A DNA stretch of 64,000 bases from Gammaproteobacteria bacterium (GCA_016707425.1 JADJHU010000011.1:43160-107159); one strand, 5' to 3'. Positions 1-9,461 are shown, counted from the stretch's first letter. The notes: generated by a model not told the origin, from the sequence alone. Made by a program: numbers and translations.

Positions 1-1238
1 ACCACGGGGCGCACCGGATCGCGGAGGTAACTCCGCACGGTCATCGAGAGCATGCCGGTCTTCGGCGACAGAAGCCGGCCGGTGCGCGAGCGCCCGCCTT
101 CGACGAAATACTCGATCGAGTGGCCGCGCGCCATGATGGCCGCGAGGTACTTCATGAAGACGACGGTGTAGAGCGTATTGCCGCGGAAGCTCCTGCGCAG
201 GAAGAACGCGCCCCCCTTGCGCAGGTAACGTCCCACCACGGGCAGATTCAGGTTGATACCCGCGGCGATGTGTGGAATCGCATAGCCCTGCCGGTAGATC
301 GCGTAGGACAGGAGCAGATAATCCATGTGGCTGCGATGGCAGGGCACGTAGACGATCTCGTTGCCCTCGGCGACCTCCCCGAGCGTCTCGACGTGCCCGA
401 AGAGCACGCCGTCGTAGAGCCGGTTCCAGACGCGCGTCAGGATGGTCTCCATGAAGCGCACGAAGGGATGCGAATAATTCGCCGCGATCTCTTCGGCGTA
501 GGTACGCGCAAGCTCGAGCGCCTGGCGGCGTGTAACCTTCCTCTCACGCATCTCCTGGAGCACCGCGGCACGCACGGCGCGTGTGCGCAGCACCTGCGTG
601 ACGATCGTGCGCCGGTGCGAGAGGTCCGGACCGATGCGTGCAACCCGCTGCCGGTGCATCTGGCTGCGCAGGAGACGCGCAATCCGGCGCTCCTGCGCGC
701 GTGGCTCAGGGTGTCCTTCGAGGAGCGCGCGCAGCGACAGCGGTTCGCCGAGCTCCACGAGCACCGCGCGGCCGTTGACGAGCACCGTCAGGAGACGGCG
801 CACGCGGCTCGCGATCCCCCAGTTCTCCGCAAACAGGAGTCGGAACCACGACGCCTCCTTCTGCGGAGCACGACCCCAGTAAACGTCCACGGGGACGAGA
901 TCCACGTCCAGCGCGGGCGAGCTGCGCACGGCATCGACCAGGCGCGCAAGCAGCTCCGGCGTACGTCGGTCGACGCGGGTCCTCCAGAGGCCGCGTGTCC
1001 GCCGCAGCGCGAAGATCGCGCGGCAATCGCGCGGCAGCCCAGGCAGGATTCGGCTCCCCGGACGCGGCAGCTTCAGTCGTGCACAGGTGTTGTCGAGCAC
1101 GGCCCGATCGATGGCGCTGCGCTGCGCGAGCACATAGCAGACGGGCCGCTCGCCGTGGGCGAGTCGGGCAGGCGCATCCTCCGGCCGCACTGCCGCGCGC
1201 ACCCACAGAGCGATGAGTCTCCGCAGCAGGGTTTCCAC
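1..1238 (-). CDS. plsB: Glycerol-3-phosphate 1-O-acyltransferase PlsB, 5' part (runs off the window)
   Basis: This is the N-terminal half of the long-form membrane acyltransferase that makes lysophosphatidic acid from glycerol-3-phosphate and acyl-ACP/CoA, the first step of phospholipid synthesis. The acyltransferase motif HRSHMDYLLLSY is clear, followed by the segments IAAGINLN, GAFFLRRSF and the substrate motif FVEGGRSRTG, all typical of PlsB. The start is placed at a GTG at 1238; an in-frame stop at 1257-1259 rules out a longer protein. The gene follows the alpha/beta hydrolase gene by about 18 bases, so the two are probably cotranscribed. The C-terminal part lies outside the window. Confidence 0.93.
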   Translation of the reverse strand, partial: METLLRRLIALWVRAAVRPEDAPARLAHGERPVCYVLAQRSAIDRAVLDNTCARLKLPRPGSRILPGLPRDCRAIFALRRTRGLWRTRVDRRTPELLARLVDAVRSSPALDVDLVPVDVYWGRAPQKEASWFRLLFAENWGIASRVRRLLTVLVNGRAVLVELGEPLSLRALLEGHPEPRAQERRIARLLRSQMHRQRVARIGPDLSHRRTIVTQVLRTRAVRAAVLQEMRERKVTRRQALELARTYAEEIAANYSHPFVRFMETILTRVWNRLYDGVLFGHVETLGEVAEGNEIVYVPCHRSHMDYLLLSYAIYRQGYAIPHIAAGINLNLPVVGRYLRKGGAFFLRRSFRGNTLYTVVFMKYLAAIMARGHSIEYFVEGGRSRTGRLLSPKTGMLSMTVRSYLRDPVRPV

Positions 1239-1256
1239 GCGTCGCCGCCCCGCCAG

Positions 1257-1782
1257 TCAGGCCTGATGTGACTTCGGCAGGTCCAGGCGGATCAGGAAGT
1301 ACTCGAAGAGTGTACTTGATCACCCGCACCTTGTCGTGCAGCTGATGGTCGCTGTCCAGAATGTGCAGCGAGGCACGGTACTCCCGTGCAAACCGGATGG
1401 CGTTCTCGACCGGCACCACGTCGTCACGCCAGCCGTGGACCACGGCGATCGGGCAGTCGACCGCACCCGCACGCAGCTCCGGCAGGCCTTCCATGTAGAA
1501 AGCCGGGGCCATGAGGAAGAGTCCGCGTGCGTGCAGCAGGGCCGCCGAGGCAGCGGCCACATAGCCCCCGAGACTCGAACCCACGAGCACCAGGTCCCCC
1601 TGCAGTGGCTTGCAGGCTGCGGCCAGCATGGCAATGCGCTGCCGCGGGTCGTTCACGCCGCGGTAGTCGACCGATTCGACCTCGTAGCCCTCGGCGCGCG
1701 CCACATCGGCGAGCGCGTTGATCTTCACGCCCCAGGGCGTACTGTCCATGCCGTGATTGAAGACGACGTATCGCGTGGCCAC
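1257..1782 (-). CDS. Small alpha/beta hydrolase (YqiA/esterase-like), frame break near the 3' end
   Basis: A predicted serine hydrolase of about 175 residues. The nucleophile elbow GSSLGG, an Asp in HGWRDDVVP and a His in SDHQLHD form the expected catalytic triad. The start is a GTG at 1782 giving VATRYVVFNHG; a GTG at 1800 is an alternative. The original frame does not stop at the natural end but reads on through plsB. Removing one base near 1303-1308 joins it to EYFLIRLDLP and a stop at 1257, which fits both the fold and the neighbouring gene start. A sequencing error is likelier than a real fusion. The substrate is unknown. It sits directly upstream of plsB, so a lipid-related esterase role is possible but only inferred. 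Confidence 0.72.
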
Positions 1783-1893
1783 GGTGGGGAAGTCTAGCAC
1801 CACGCATCGCCGGGCCCGCTCCTCGTCCGATTCCGTGAGCCCGTTCCGGTCGGTCCGGACGACACGGCCCAGAATGCCGGCAGGACGCGTGCC

Positions 1894-3756
1894 ATGGCAG
1901 TCCTCGACGACAAGATTGCCGAGACCCCGCTCGCCCGTCGCGATCTTGCGGAGGATCTCGCGCGAGTGCCGCTCTTCGCCGCACTCGACCCGGCCACGCT
2001 CCGCGCAGTGGCAGCCGGGATGGACTGGTTCTCGCTGCCCGGGGGCGCCACGCTCTTCGAGGCCGGCGAATCTCCGGATTCCCTCTATGTCGTGCTGAGC
2101 GGCTGCCTCGTGGCCTCCGTGATCGCCCCCGACGGATTCCGGCGACTGGTCGGGCGCATCGGCGCGGGGGAAACGGTGGGCGAGCTCGCGCTGATCTCGG
2201 GATCGGTGCGTAACGCGACCGTCACGGCCCTGCGCGACAGCGAGATGGGGCGCCTCTCGCGCGAAGGCTTCGAGGCGCTCCTCATGCGCCACCCGGAAGC
2301 CATGCTCCGACTCGCGCAGCTGACGGCACAGCGCCTCGACAGCGCACAGCGCCAGCAGCGCGGACGGCGAATCCGGCCAAAGACCATCACTCTCGTGCCG
2401 CATTCGCTCGAGGTCGACGTGATCGGCTTCGGCGTGCAGCTCACCGAGGCGCTCGCGCAGGCGGGCCGCACGGAGCTCGTGTGGAACGCGCGCGGGCAGG
2501 AACACACGAGCCAGTGGTTTCACCGCGTCGAGAGCGGCAACGACTTCGTGATCTATGTTGCCGAGCCGCAGCCGAGCGCGTGGAGCCGCCTCTGCCTGCG
2601 GCAGGCAGACCTCATGCTGCTCATCGCGCCTGCGGACGCGGAAGCCGCGGCGTTTGCGACACTCGACGCTGCAGCGGATCGCAGCAAAGCGTGCCAGCGC
2701 TCGGAGCTCGTGCTGCTGCACGATGGCGCTCTGCACGCCGGAGCCGCGCGCCGCTGGCTGGGCGCCGAGCCCGCGCTAACACAACACCATCATGTCCGCG
2801 ATGAACGTGACGTCGCGCGGCTCGCACGACTCGTCACAGGCCGCGGTCTCGGGATCGTGCTGTCCGGGGGCGGCGCGCGCGGCTTTGCGCACATCGGCGT
2901 ACTGCGCGCCCTGCTCGAGTCCGGCCTCGCGGTCGACGCGATCGGCGGTACCAGCATGGGTGCGATCATGGGTGCCGGGGCGGCCCTCGGCTGGTCTCAT
3001 GAGGAAATGCGGGAGCGCTTCCGGCGCACGTTCGTCGACACCAACCCTCTGAATGACTACACCCTGCCCTTCGTCTCGCTCGTGGCCGGACGCAAGGTCA
3101 CGCGACTCCTCCGCCAGGAATTCGGCGAGCTCGACATCGAAGATCTGCCGCTGCCCTATTTCTGCGTATCCGCCAATCTGACGAGCGGGCGCCCGGCCAT
3201 ACACCGTCGAGGCGCGCTGTGGCGCTGGCTGCGTGCCTCCGTGGCGATCCCTGGCGTGCTGCCGCCGGTATTCCAGGATGGTGAGGTCTTCGTCGATGGC
3301 GGAGCGATCAACAATCTGCCAGTGGACGTCATGCGGGAGATCGGTCGCGGCGCGGTCATCGGCGTGGACGTGGCAGCCGATCCGGTGTTCAGGGCTGACT
3401 TCGACGACATCGACGTGCCGCCCCTGTGGCGCACGCTGCAGTGGTTTCGCGGCAAGCGCCGGCGCGTGAACATTCTGCAGATCCTCTGGAGGGCCGGCAT
3501 GGTCAACAGCGCAGCCGCCACCGCCGTGCACCGCGAGCACACCGATCTGCTGCTGCAGCCACCGCTCGAACAGATCGACATGCTCGACTGGCGCGCTTTC
3601 GAGCGCGCCATCGATTCAGGCTATCGTCACACGCTGGAAAGGATAGAACGGCTGCCGGGTCCGCTGGTGGCTGCCTCAGGGTGCACAGTCCTGGCCGGAC
3701 CCGACGATCCCCCGCAGGAGCGCGGTCTCGATCTCCTCTCCGACACGCCGGCCTGA
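1894..3756 (+). CDS. Patatin-like phospholipase with N-terminal cyclic-nucleotide-binding domain
   Basis: A 620-residue protein of the neuropathy-target-esterase-like class. Residues about 20-150 form a cNMP-binding domain (segment GRIGAGETVGELALISG). Residues about 310-500 form a patatin domain with the oxyanion motif GGGARGFAHIG, the nucleophile Ser354 in GTSMG and the catalytic Asp468 in DGGAINNLP. This predicts a lysophospholipase or esterase acting on membrane lipids, possibly gated by nucleotide binding. The middle segment (about 160-300) resembles the linker found in this family. It runs divergently from the hydrolase-plsB pair. Its last 81 bases overlap the 3' end of the convergent sheath-like gene. 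Confidence 0.9.
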   Translation: MAVLDDKIAETPLARRDLAEDLARVPLFAALDPATLRAVAAGMDWFSLPGGATLFEAGESPDSLYVVLSGCLVASVIAPDGFRRLVGRIGAGETVGELALISGSVRNATVTALRDSEMGRLSREGFEALLMRHPEAMLRLAQLTAQRLDSAQRQQRGRRIRPKTITLVPHSLEVDVIGFGVQLTEALAQAGRTELVWNARGQEHTSQWFHRVESGNDFVIYVAEPQPSAWSRLCLRQADLMLLIAPADAEAAAFATLDAAADRSKACQRSELVLLHDGALHAGAARRWLGAEPALTQHHHVRDERDVARLARLVTGRGLGIVLSGGGARGFAHIGVLRALLESGLAVDAIGGTSMGAIMGAGAALGWSHEEMRERFRRTFVDTNPLNDYTLPFVSLVAGRKVTRLLRQEFGELDIEDLPLPYFCVSANLTSGRPAIHRRGALWRWLRASVAIPGVLPPVFQDGEVFVDGGAINNLPVDVMREIGRGAVIGVDVAADPVFRADFDDIDVPPLWRTLQWFRGKRRRVNILQILWRAGMVNSAAATAVHREHTDLLLQPPLEQIDMLDWRAFERAIDSGYRHTLERIERLPGPLVAASGCTVLAGPDDPPQERGLDLLSDTPA

Positions 3757-5170
3757 GGTTGCGAGACGGTTGACGCTCACGGGGCGGGCGCTGCTGCGGC
3801 CGGCCTGGTGAGTCACGAGGCAGGCGTGAAACTCTCCCGGACGCAGCGCCGCAAAGCCGAACAGCAGGCGGATGCAAGCCTGCAGGGTCTGTGGCGGGCC
3901 ATTCAGCCGTTCGTCACAGATGACGAAGTAGCTCTCATCGGCCTGAGCGCCGGCAAACGCGCCCTCCTGATCGAGAGCCTCGAGAAAGGCCTCCGTCTGC
4001 GCACGCGCCCGCTGCCAGGCTTCCGGGCCGTTGCGCTCGAAGACCAGCCAGCGCGTGCCGCGTTCGACACTCGCCATGATGAAGAGCGCGAGCCGTCGCG
4101 CCGCGAGATACTTCCAGTCCGAGCCGCCCGCGGGTCCGTCGGCCAGCGTGCGCGACGCGAGTGCGGGGCGCGTGCCCGAGCGCACCGCCCGCAGCGTGTT
4201 CATCCCGGCGCTCGCGAGCCGCACGCGCTCGGCCTCGCTCACCGCGCAGGCCAGATGCAGACCCGGCCTCAGAACCGGTTCCTCGCCTTCGGCAACTGCC
4301 CACACGGGGCAGGCCTAAGGCTTCCTCTGCTGAAGTCCAGCCGGCCGGTGGATCGATCAGGAGCATCGCGTGCCGTGCACGACAGATCCGCGCCGCCACG
4401 AGCAGCGCACCAAGGCCGACATCCCGGTCACGCGCGAGGGGCGGGATACAGAGGAGGTCGAAGTGCTCCACGGCTCCAAGGGAGAACAGGCCGGTGCCGT
4501 ACTCGGACGATCCGATGACGTCGTAGTCCGTCAGCGGTGCGCCGTCGTCGCCATCGGGATTCGCAGTCGTATAGCCGATCCGCATGCCACCCGGTGCGAG
4601 TGTCAGATCGGGCCGCTCTCCCGGCATGCCGCCGTCAACCCGTACCAGCCGGGACTCGGTCAGGACATCGGTCACGAAGCGGCTCTCGCCCGGCCGCACC
4701 GTCACACGGCGGAAGATCTCCTGGTCTTCGACCAGCTCGGAGCCATGCGCACGAACGCGCTGCACGACGAGATTGAAGCGGTCAGGCTCGTTATCCCCGA
4801 CACCGTCGTAGTCGATGGACGCACGCAGGTGTTCGCGACTGCCAGGGCAGAGCCCGACGATGCGGAGCTCACCGGCGCCGGCGCGCAGCGAGATCGAGGG
4901 CGGTCGTCCGCCATTCGTGACGCGCACCACGTATGCCTCGCGCCCGCCATTTTCGAAGAACTGTTCGAGCGCATAGGACAGCGTCGAAGGCTGCCACAGG
5001 CCGCCGAAGATCTGCTGAAACTCCGCGAAGCTGCGTACGCGGACCGGCTGGTGAACAGGTCCTTTCAGCGCGCGCCCGACGAACGCAGCGATACCCGTCG
5101 ACACGCGGGCGATGGCATGCCCTGGTCCGTTCTGCTCCTGGATCGAGATGCCCGAGACGGCTAGTGCCAC
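3676..5170 (-). CDS. Orphan contractile-tail-sheath-like protein, one frame break
   Basis: About 498 codons if one frame break is repaired. The N-terminus (SGISIQEQNGPGHAIARVSTGI, up to GRALKGPVHQPV) and the block FGGLWQPSTLSYALEQFFENGG match the tail-sheath family of myophages and contractile injection systems. A subtilisin-like sheath domain follows (DLLCIPPLARDR, AMLLIDPP). The C-terminal half (SDWKYLAARRLALFIMASVERG, then YFVICDERLN and RPGEFHACL) matches the conserved sheath C-domain but lies in the next frame. Dropping one C of the C4 run near 4307 restores a single frame. No tube, baseplate, spike, ATPase or other phage gene lies nearby, so this is not a complete system within the window. 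Confidence 0.8.
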
Positions 5171-5215
5171 ATTCCCCCCTGGCGGGATGCGGCGAACTCT
5201 AGCACAAGGACGCGC

Positions 5216-5926
5216 TCAGCGGCCCCAGAGCGGCACGTGCGCGCGCTTGAACACGGGGATGAGCACCATGCCCGTGAGGAACCCTCCGACATGAGCGGCG
5301 AAGGCCACACCGCCCTGCGCTCCTTCGGTCGCCGCACGTCCGGCTGCGGCGTGACCGAGCACGAGTTGCATGAGGAACCACATGGCGAGCACGGCAACTG
5401 CAGGAAAGCGCCCGATCTGCACGACGAAGAAGCCGAGCGGCAGACCGATCAGCACGCGCGCGCGCGGGTAGAGCAGCACGTAGGCACCGAGCACGCCCGA
5501 AATCGCCCCGCTCGCACCCACCATCGGCACCGGGGATTGCGGATCCGCCAGTACCTGCGCAAAGACCGCCGCAGAACCGCACAGCAGATAGAAGACCACG
5601 AAGCGGCCATGCCCCATCGCGTCCTCGACGTTGTTGCCGAAGATCCAGAGGTAGAGCATGTTGCCGAGCAGGTGCAGCAGCCCCCCGTGCAGGAACATCG
5701 ACGTGAAGATCGAGATCACCGGCGGTACGACGGCGAGTCCGGGGGACAGTTCCTCGCCACCGACGAGCACCGCCGGGATGGCTCCGAGCGCGTAGATGAT
5801 GCGCTCGCCACCCTGTGGACCAGCCATCAGCTGCCAGAGGAAGACCGCGATGCAGATGCCGATCAGCGCGATCGTGATGACCGGGCGAATGCTCGTCGGA
5901 TTATCGTCATGAAGGGGAATGACCAT
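5216..5926 (-). CDS. Rhomboid family intramembrane serine protease
   Basis: A 236-residue multi-pass inner-membrane protein with about six hydrophobic segments. The catalytic motif GASGAISG, with Ser in the fourth predicted helix, the HGGLLHLLGNMLYLWIFG segment on helix 2 and a His in AAHVGGF on the last helix match active rhomboid proteases, which cut single-pass membrane proteins inside the bilayer. The start is the ATG at 5926 giving MVIPLHDDNP, the usual beginning for proteobacterial members. It lies 31 bases downstream of the L,D-transpeptidase gene on the same strand, so the two may be cotranscribed. The substrate is unknown. Confidence 0.93.
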   Translation of the reverse strand: MVIPLHDDNPTSIRPVITIALIGICIAVFLWQLMAGPQGGERIIYALGAIPAVLVGGEELSPGLAVVPPVISIFTSMFLHGGLLHLLGNMLYLWIFGNNVEDAMGHGRFVVFYLLCGSAAVFAQVLADPQSPVPMVGASGAISGVLGAYVLLYPRARVLIGLPLGFFVVQIGRFPAVAVLAMWFLMQLVLGHAAAGRAATEGAQGGVAFAAHVGGFLTGMVLIPVFKRAHVPLWGR

Positions 5927-5957
5927 GAGGTGACGCTGCGCCCGGGAAGGCGACTCG

Positions 5958-7157
5958 TCACGTGCGGGTCTTGGGAGCTGGCGCGGGTGCGGGTGCCTCA
6001 GGCTCGGTATCGGAGAGCATTTCGCGGAAGGTCTGCTCGTCGACCGGAAGATCGCTCTTGCCATCCCAGTTGGCACCCGCCGGTACGGTGTTCTGAACCC
6101 GGCGTGCGCCAGCCACCATCGTGTCGATGGTCACGCCCGCCTGCGAGACCGGCACCGGAATGCCACGCGGCTCGTGGGCGAGCCGTGAGATCACCTCCCA
6201 GTCCACCGATTCCTGGCGCCGGCGGAGTTCCTTCTGGATACGCTCGGCGAGCGACTTCGAGAGAAGCTTCTGCTGCGCACGCTTCCAGTCGCGCGGATCA
6301 TCCTCGAGCACGCCGTAGGCCTGCATGTACAGCTGGCCTTCGTGCCAGCCAAAGACGAAAGGCTGGTTGACGACGCGTACGGCAGTGCCGAGCGGAACGG
6401 TCTCGAACAGCACGGCGATGTCTTCGGGATAGAGACGTATGCAGCCATGGCTCGAGCGCAACCCGACACCAGAGGGCTTGTTGGTGCCGTGGATCAGATA
6501 GCTCGGCCACCCGAGGTAGAAGGCGTACCGGCCAAGCGGGTTGTCAGGGCCGGCGCCGACGACGCCCGGCAGTTCCTCCCCGTTCTTGCGATGCTCGGCG
6601 ATGATCGACACCGGCGGCCGCCAGACGGGATTGGCCTGCCGGCGCACGATCCTCGTGGTGCCCTGAGGCGTGGCCCAGCCGACCTTCCCGATACCAATGG
6701 GGTGGGTGTAGACAAGCTGCATCTCCCCCTGCCTGCGCGGCGGAAAGTAGTAGAGCCGCATCGCGGCCACGTTGATGACGACGCCCTCGTGCGGCGCATT
6801 GGGCAGGATGAAGCGCGTCGGTACGACAATCTCACGCCCCTCGCCCGGGAGCCAGGGATCGACGCCCGGGTTGGTACGCACGATCTCCTCGTAACCGACG
6901 TTGAAGCGGCGTGCAATGTCGGAAAGCGTGTCGTCCTTGCCGACGACCGTGCGCTGGAGCACGCCGACGACGTCTTCCTGCTCGGTGATCTCGAAGCGAT
7001 GCGTCGGCACTGGCAGCGGATCTGCCGGCGGAGGCGGTGGAGGCGGCGGCGGGACCGGCTCCCGCGCCTGACCTCCCAGCAAGGAACAACCAGCAAGCGT
7101 AACGGCGGCGAGCGCTGCGGCAACGGGCCACAGCCGGCCAGGGCGGAGAGTGGTCAT
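5958..7157 (-). CDS. LysM-containing L,D-transpeptidase (YkuD/ErfK type) lipoprotein
   Basis: A 399-residue periplasmic peptidoglycan enzyme. The N-terminus has a lipoprotein signal ending in LAGCS, then a proline-rich spacer and a LysM domain (KDDTLSDIARRFNVGYEEI). The YkuD catalytic domain carries the motif SHGCIR with His237 and Cys239. The family makes meso-DAP to meso-DAP cross-links or attaches Braun-type lipoproteins. A charged C-terminal region and a Pro/Ala-rich tail (EAPAPAPAP) extend beyond the catalytic domain. The start is the ATG at 7157, just before the signal peptide. Confidence 0.94.
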   Translation of the reverse strand: MTTLRPGRLWPVAAALAAVTLAGCSLLGGQAREPVPPPPPPPPPADPLPVPTHRFEITEQEDVVGVLQRTVVGKDDTLSDIARRFNVGYEEIVRTNPGVDPWLPGEGREIVVPTRFILPNAPHEGVVINVAAMRLYYFPPRRQGEMQLVYTHPIGIGKVGWATPQGTTRIVRRQANPVWRPPVSIIAEHRKNGEELPGVVGAGPDNPLGRYAFYLGWPSYLIHGTNKPSGVGLRSSHGCIRLYPEDIAVLFETVPLGTAVRVVNQPFVFGWHEGQLYMQAYGVLEDDPRDWKRAQQKLLSKSLAERIQKELRRRQESVDWEVISRLAHEPRGIPVPVSQAGVTIDTMVAGARRVQNTVPAGANWDGKSDLPVDEQTFREMLSDTEPEAPAPAPAPKTRT

Positions 7158-7207
7158 CAGCGGATTATGCCCATCGCGCGCCATGCCGCGCACCTGTAGG
7201 CGATTGG

Positions 7208-7708
7208 CTACAGGAGCAGCGGGCGGTTGGGCAGCTCGTCGGCAGCCTCGCCGGCGTGCGGGAAATGCCGCGCGAGGAGCGCTCCCGTTGCCCGGACGCC
7301 GGTCACCGCGCCCTCGCCGAACTGCCCCGCCCGGAACAGGGCCTCCATCTGCCGGCAGACGGCCACCCATTGCGCAGGAGGCACGTGCGCCGCGATGCCG
7401 CGGTCCGCGACGATCTCGACGCCGCAGTCTGCGGCCAGGACGTAGAGCAGCACGCCGCTGTTTCCGGCCGTGTCCCAGATGCCGAGCTGGCCGAAGAGCT
7501 CGAGCGCCCGCTGCCGGGGCGTCTGGCCCGCGAGCAGGCGCGGGAGATCGAGCGAGCTCTCGATGACGAAACGAATCTCCCCCTCGTGATCCGCCTCCGC
7601 CGTGCGGATCGCCTCCTCGATCTCTGCGAGCACATCCGGCCCGAAACGCCGCCGTGTCCGCCATAGCGGCGTGCGGAGATGCCGGAAGATGCGGCCCGAC
7701 CGACTCAT
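7208..7708 (-). CDS. TPM-domain protein (second of a lemA-TPM-TPM unit)
   Basis: A soluble 166-residue protein with a TPM domain, lacking signal peptide or membrane segment. The block ADHEGEIRFVIESSLDLPRL and the following region containing WDTAGNSGVLLYVLAADCGVEIVADRG are characteristic of the family. The ATG at 7708 overlaps the stop of the upstream gene as TGATG, which implies translational coupling. TPM domains are linked to membrane quality control and photosystem II repair in other organisms, and they commonly follow lemA in bacteria. The biochemical activity is not known. Confidence 0.85.
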   Translation of the reverse strand: MSRSGRIFRHLRTPLWRTRRRFGPDVLAEIEEAIRTAEADHEGEIRFVIESSLDLPRLLAGQTPRQRALELFGQLGIWDTAGNSGVLLYVLAADCGVEIVADRGIAAHVPPAQWVAVCRQMEALFRAGQFGEGAVTGVRATGALLARHFPHAGEAADELPNRPLLL

Positions 7709-8628
7709 CACCAGCGCCCCGACGCGCCGCCACCGCCAAAGCCGCCGCCACCACCGCCGAATCCTCCGCCTCCGAAGCCTCCCCCGCCGAAGCCCCCACC
7801 TCCCCAGCCCCCGCCGAATCCGCCGTAGCGTGAGTGGCTCGACCAGTGGCGGTTGCCACCCGGTCCGCCGGCGACCATGAAGAGCAAAGTGATCAGCGCA
7901 GCCGCAATGGCCACACCTGCGAGCCCGGTCACCGCCCAGACGAGCAGACCCGCTCCGCCACCCGCAAGCACCGAGCCAGATACACGGCCGAAAACGGCGC
8001 GCAGTACAGGCGCACCGATGAAGATCACGACCAGGAGAAACGGGAGCTTATCGGCGAGACCGCCCCCCCGGTTCTGCGTGGCGGTGGCTGGTTCGGGGAG
8101 CGGCTCGCCGTCGATGACGGAAATCATCCGGTCGAGTCCGGCCCCGATACCGCCGTAGAAATCATTCTGGCGGAACAGCGGCAGGATGGCCTCGTCGATG
8201 ATGCGATTCGACGTGGCATCGGTGAGCGCGCCCTCGAGGCCGCGGCCAACCTCGATGCGTACCCGTCGATCGTTCCTGGCCACCAGCAGGAGCGCGCCAT
8301 CGTCGCTCGCCTTGCGGCCGAGCTTCCAGGCGTCGACCACACGGAAGCTGTACTGCTCGATCGCTTCAGGTTCGGTCGTCGGCACGATGAGCACGGCGAG
8401 CTGTGCGCCCTTGCGCGTCTCGAAGGCGGCGAGCTTCTCCTCGAGCGCGGCACGCTGCGGAGCCGTGAGTGTGCCGGTGAGATCGGTCACACGTGCCTCG
8501 AGCGCCGGCACCGGCTGCAGCGCCTGTGCGCCGGCCCCTCCCGGCAGCACGGAGAGCAGGATGAGCAGAGCGCACCACGCGCGGATCACGGGCACCTCGC
8601 CTCGGGGGCGCGCGCCCCGGAACTTCAC
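7708..8628 (-). CDS. Secreted/membrane TPM-domain protein with glycine-rich tail (YgcG family)
   Basis: A 306-residue protein with a signal peptide (ALLILLSVLPGGAGA), a periplasmic TPM domain (VTDLTGTLTAPQRAALEEKL, then GALLLVARNDRRVRIEVGRG), one or two membrane helices near residues 205-255, and a C-terminal tail of FGGGG repeats ending GASGRW. This is the usual YgcG layout. The GTG start at 8628 overlaps the lemA stop as GTGA, so translation is probably coupled. With LemA it likely forms an envelope module of unknown chemistry. The glycine tail is ordinary for the family. Confidence 0.9.
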   Translation of the reverse strand: MKFRGARPRGEVPVIRAWCALLILLSVLPGGAGAQALQPVPALEARVTDLTGTLTAPQRAALEEKLAAFETRKGAQLAVLIVPTTEPEAIEQYSFRVVDAWKLGRKASDDGALLLVARNDRRVRIEVGRGLEGALTDATSNRIIDEAILPLFRQNDFYGGIGAGLDRMISVIDGEPLPEPATATQNRGGGLADKLPFLLVVIFIGAPVLRAVFGRVSGSVLAGGGAGLLVWAVTGLAGVAIAAALITLLFMVAGGPGGNRHWSSHSRYGGFGGGWGGGGFGGGGFGGGGFGGGGGGFGGGGASGRW

Positions 8629-9290
8629 TGCGGCGCCGGTGCGCCCGCCGGAGGCGGCGCTGGCGACGGGGGCGTCCCGCCACGCGTCGCCGTGTCGAAG
8701 TTCACCGCCGGCGGACGGGCCACGGCTGCCTCGTTCTCCACCGTGAAGTTCGGCTTCACCTGGAATTTGAACAGCATGGCCGTGAGGTTCGTCGGGAAGG
8801 AGCGCACGGTGGTGTTGAACGTGCGCACCGCATCGATGTAGCGGTTCCGCGCCACGGTGATGCGGTTCTCGGTGCCCTCGAGCTGCGCCTGCAGATCACG
8901 GAAATTCTGGTCGGATTTCAGGTTCGGATAGTTCTCGGCGACGACCAGCAGTCGCGAGAGTGCCTGCGTGAGCTCCCCCTGCGCGGCCTGGAACTTCTGC
9001 ACCGCGGCAGGATCGCTGAGCATTTCGGGCGTCATCTGGATCGAGGTCGCGCGGGCACGCGCTTCCGTCACCCCGACGAGCACGCGCTCTTCCTGCGCGG
9101 CGTAGCCCTTGACGGTGTTGACCAGGTTCGGTATCAGATCGGCCCGGCGCTGGTACTGGTTCACGACCTCTGACCAGGCTGCCTTCACGCCTTCATCCTG
9201 TTGCTGCAGCGTGTTGTAGCCACAGCCCGTCAGGCTCGCCAGGAGCCCGAGAACGCCCATTGCACCGAACAGCCGGACCGTCGCACGCAT
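8625..9290 (-). CDS. lemA: LemA family protein
   Basis: A 221-residue LemA protein with an N-terminal lipoprotein-like signal (ASLTGCGYN). The family core is complete: WSEVVNQYQRRADLIPNLV, YAAQEERVL, then AENYPNLKSDQNF and RNRYIDAVRTFNT. LemA proteins are helical, membrane-associated and of unknown function. The start at ATG 9290 has the ribosome-binding sequence GGAGGG six bases or so upstream. It is the first gene of a lemA-TPM-TPM operon. A Pro/Ala-rich tail of about 35 residues follows the conserved domain. Confidence 0.94.
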   Translation of the reverse strand: MRATVRLFGAMGVLGLLASLTGCGYNTLQQQDEGVKAAWSEVVNQYQRRADLIPNLVNTVKGYAAQEERVLVGVTEARARATSIQMTPEMLSDPAAVQKFQAAQGELTQALSRLLVVAENYPNLKSDQNFRDLQAQLEGTENRITVARNRYIDAVRTFNTTVRSFPTNLTAMLFKFQVKPNFTVENEAAVARPPAVNFDTATRGGTPPSPAPPPAGAPAPQ

Positions 9291-9384
9291 GATCGCCCTC
9301 CATCGTCCCCGGTGCCGATTCTCACATGATCTGGAGCACCGGGAAACAGGGGACGGGGCTGCGCGGGTGGCCGGCGCCAGACAC

Positions 9385-9412
9385 AAAAAAACCCCGGGCG
9401 AAGAGCCCGGGG
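9385..9412 (-). terminator. Rho-independent terminator of the small gene at 9462-9659
   Basis: A perfect 8-bp stem (CCCCGGGC at 9392-9399, GCCCGGGG at 9405-9412) with a five-base loop, followed on the minus strand by a run of seven T (9385-9391). It lies about 50 bases past the stop of the small minus-strand gene and about 95 bases before the lemA start, so it separates the two transcription units. Confidence 0.9.
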
Positions 9413-9461
9413 CTGGGAAGGCGGACTTACGATGAAGGCTGGTAAAGTCCGCCAGGGGATC

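Noticed and set aside
3676..5170. Prophage or complete contractile injection system
   Set aside because: Only a sheath-like gene is present; no tube, baseplate, spike, portal, integrase or attachment repeats were seen around it.
7708..7840. FGGGG repeat array as a novel repeat
   Set aside because: A glycine-rich tail is normal for YgcG/TPM-family membrane proteins.
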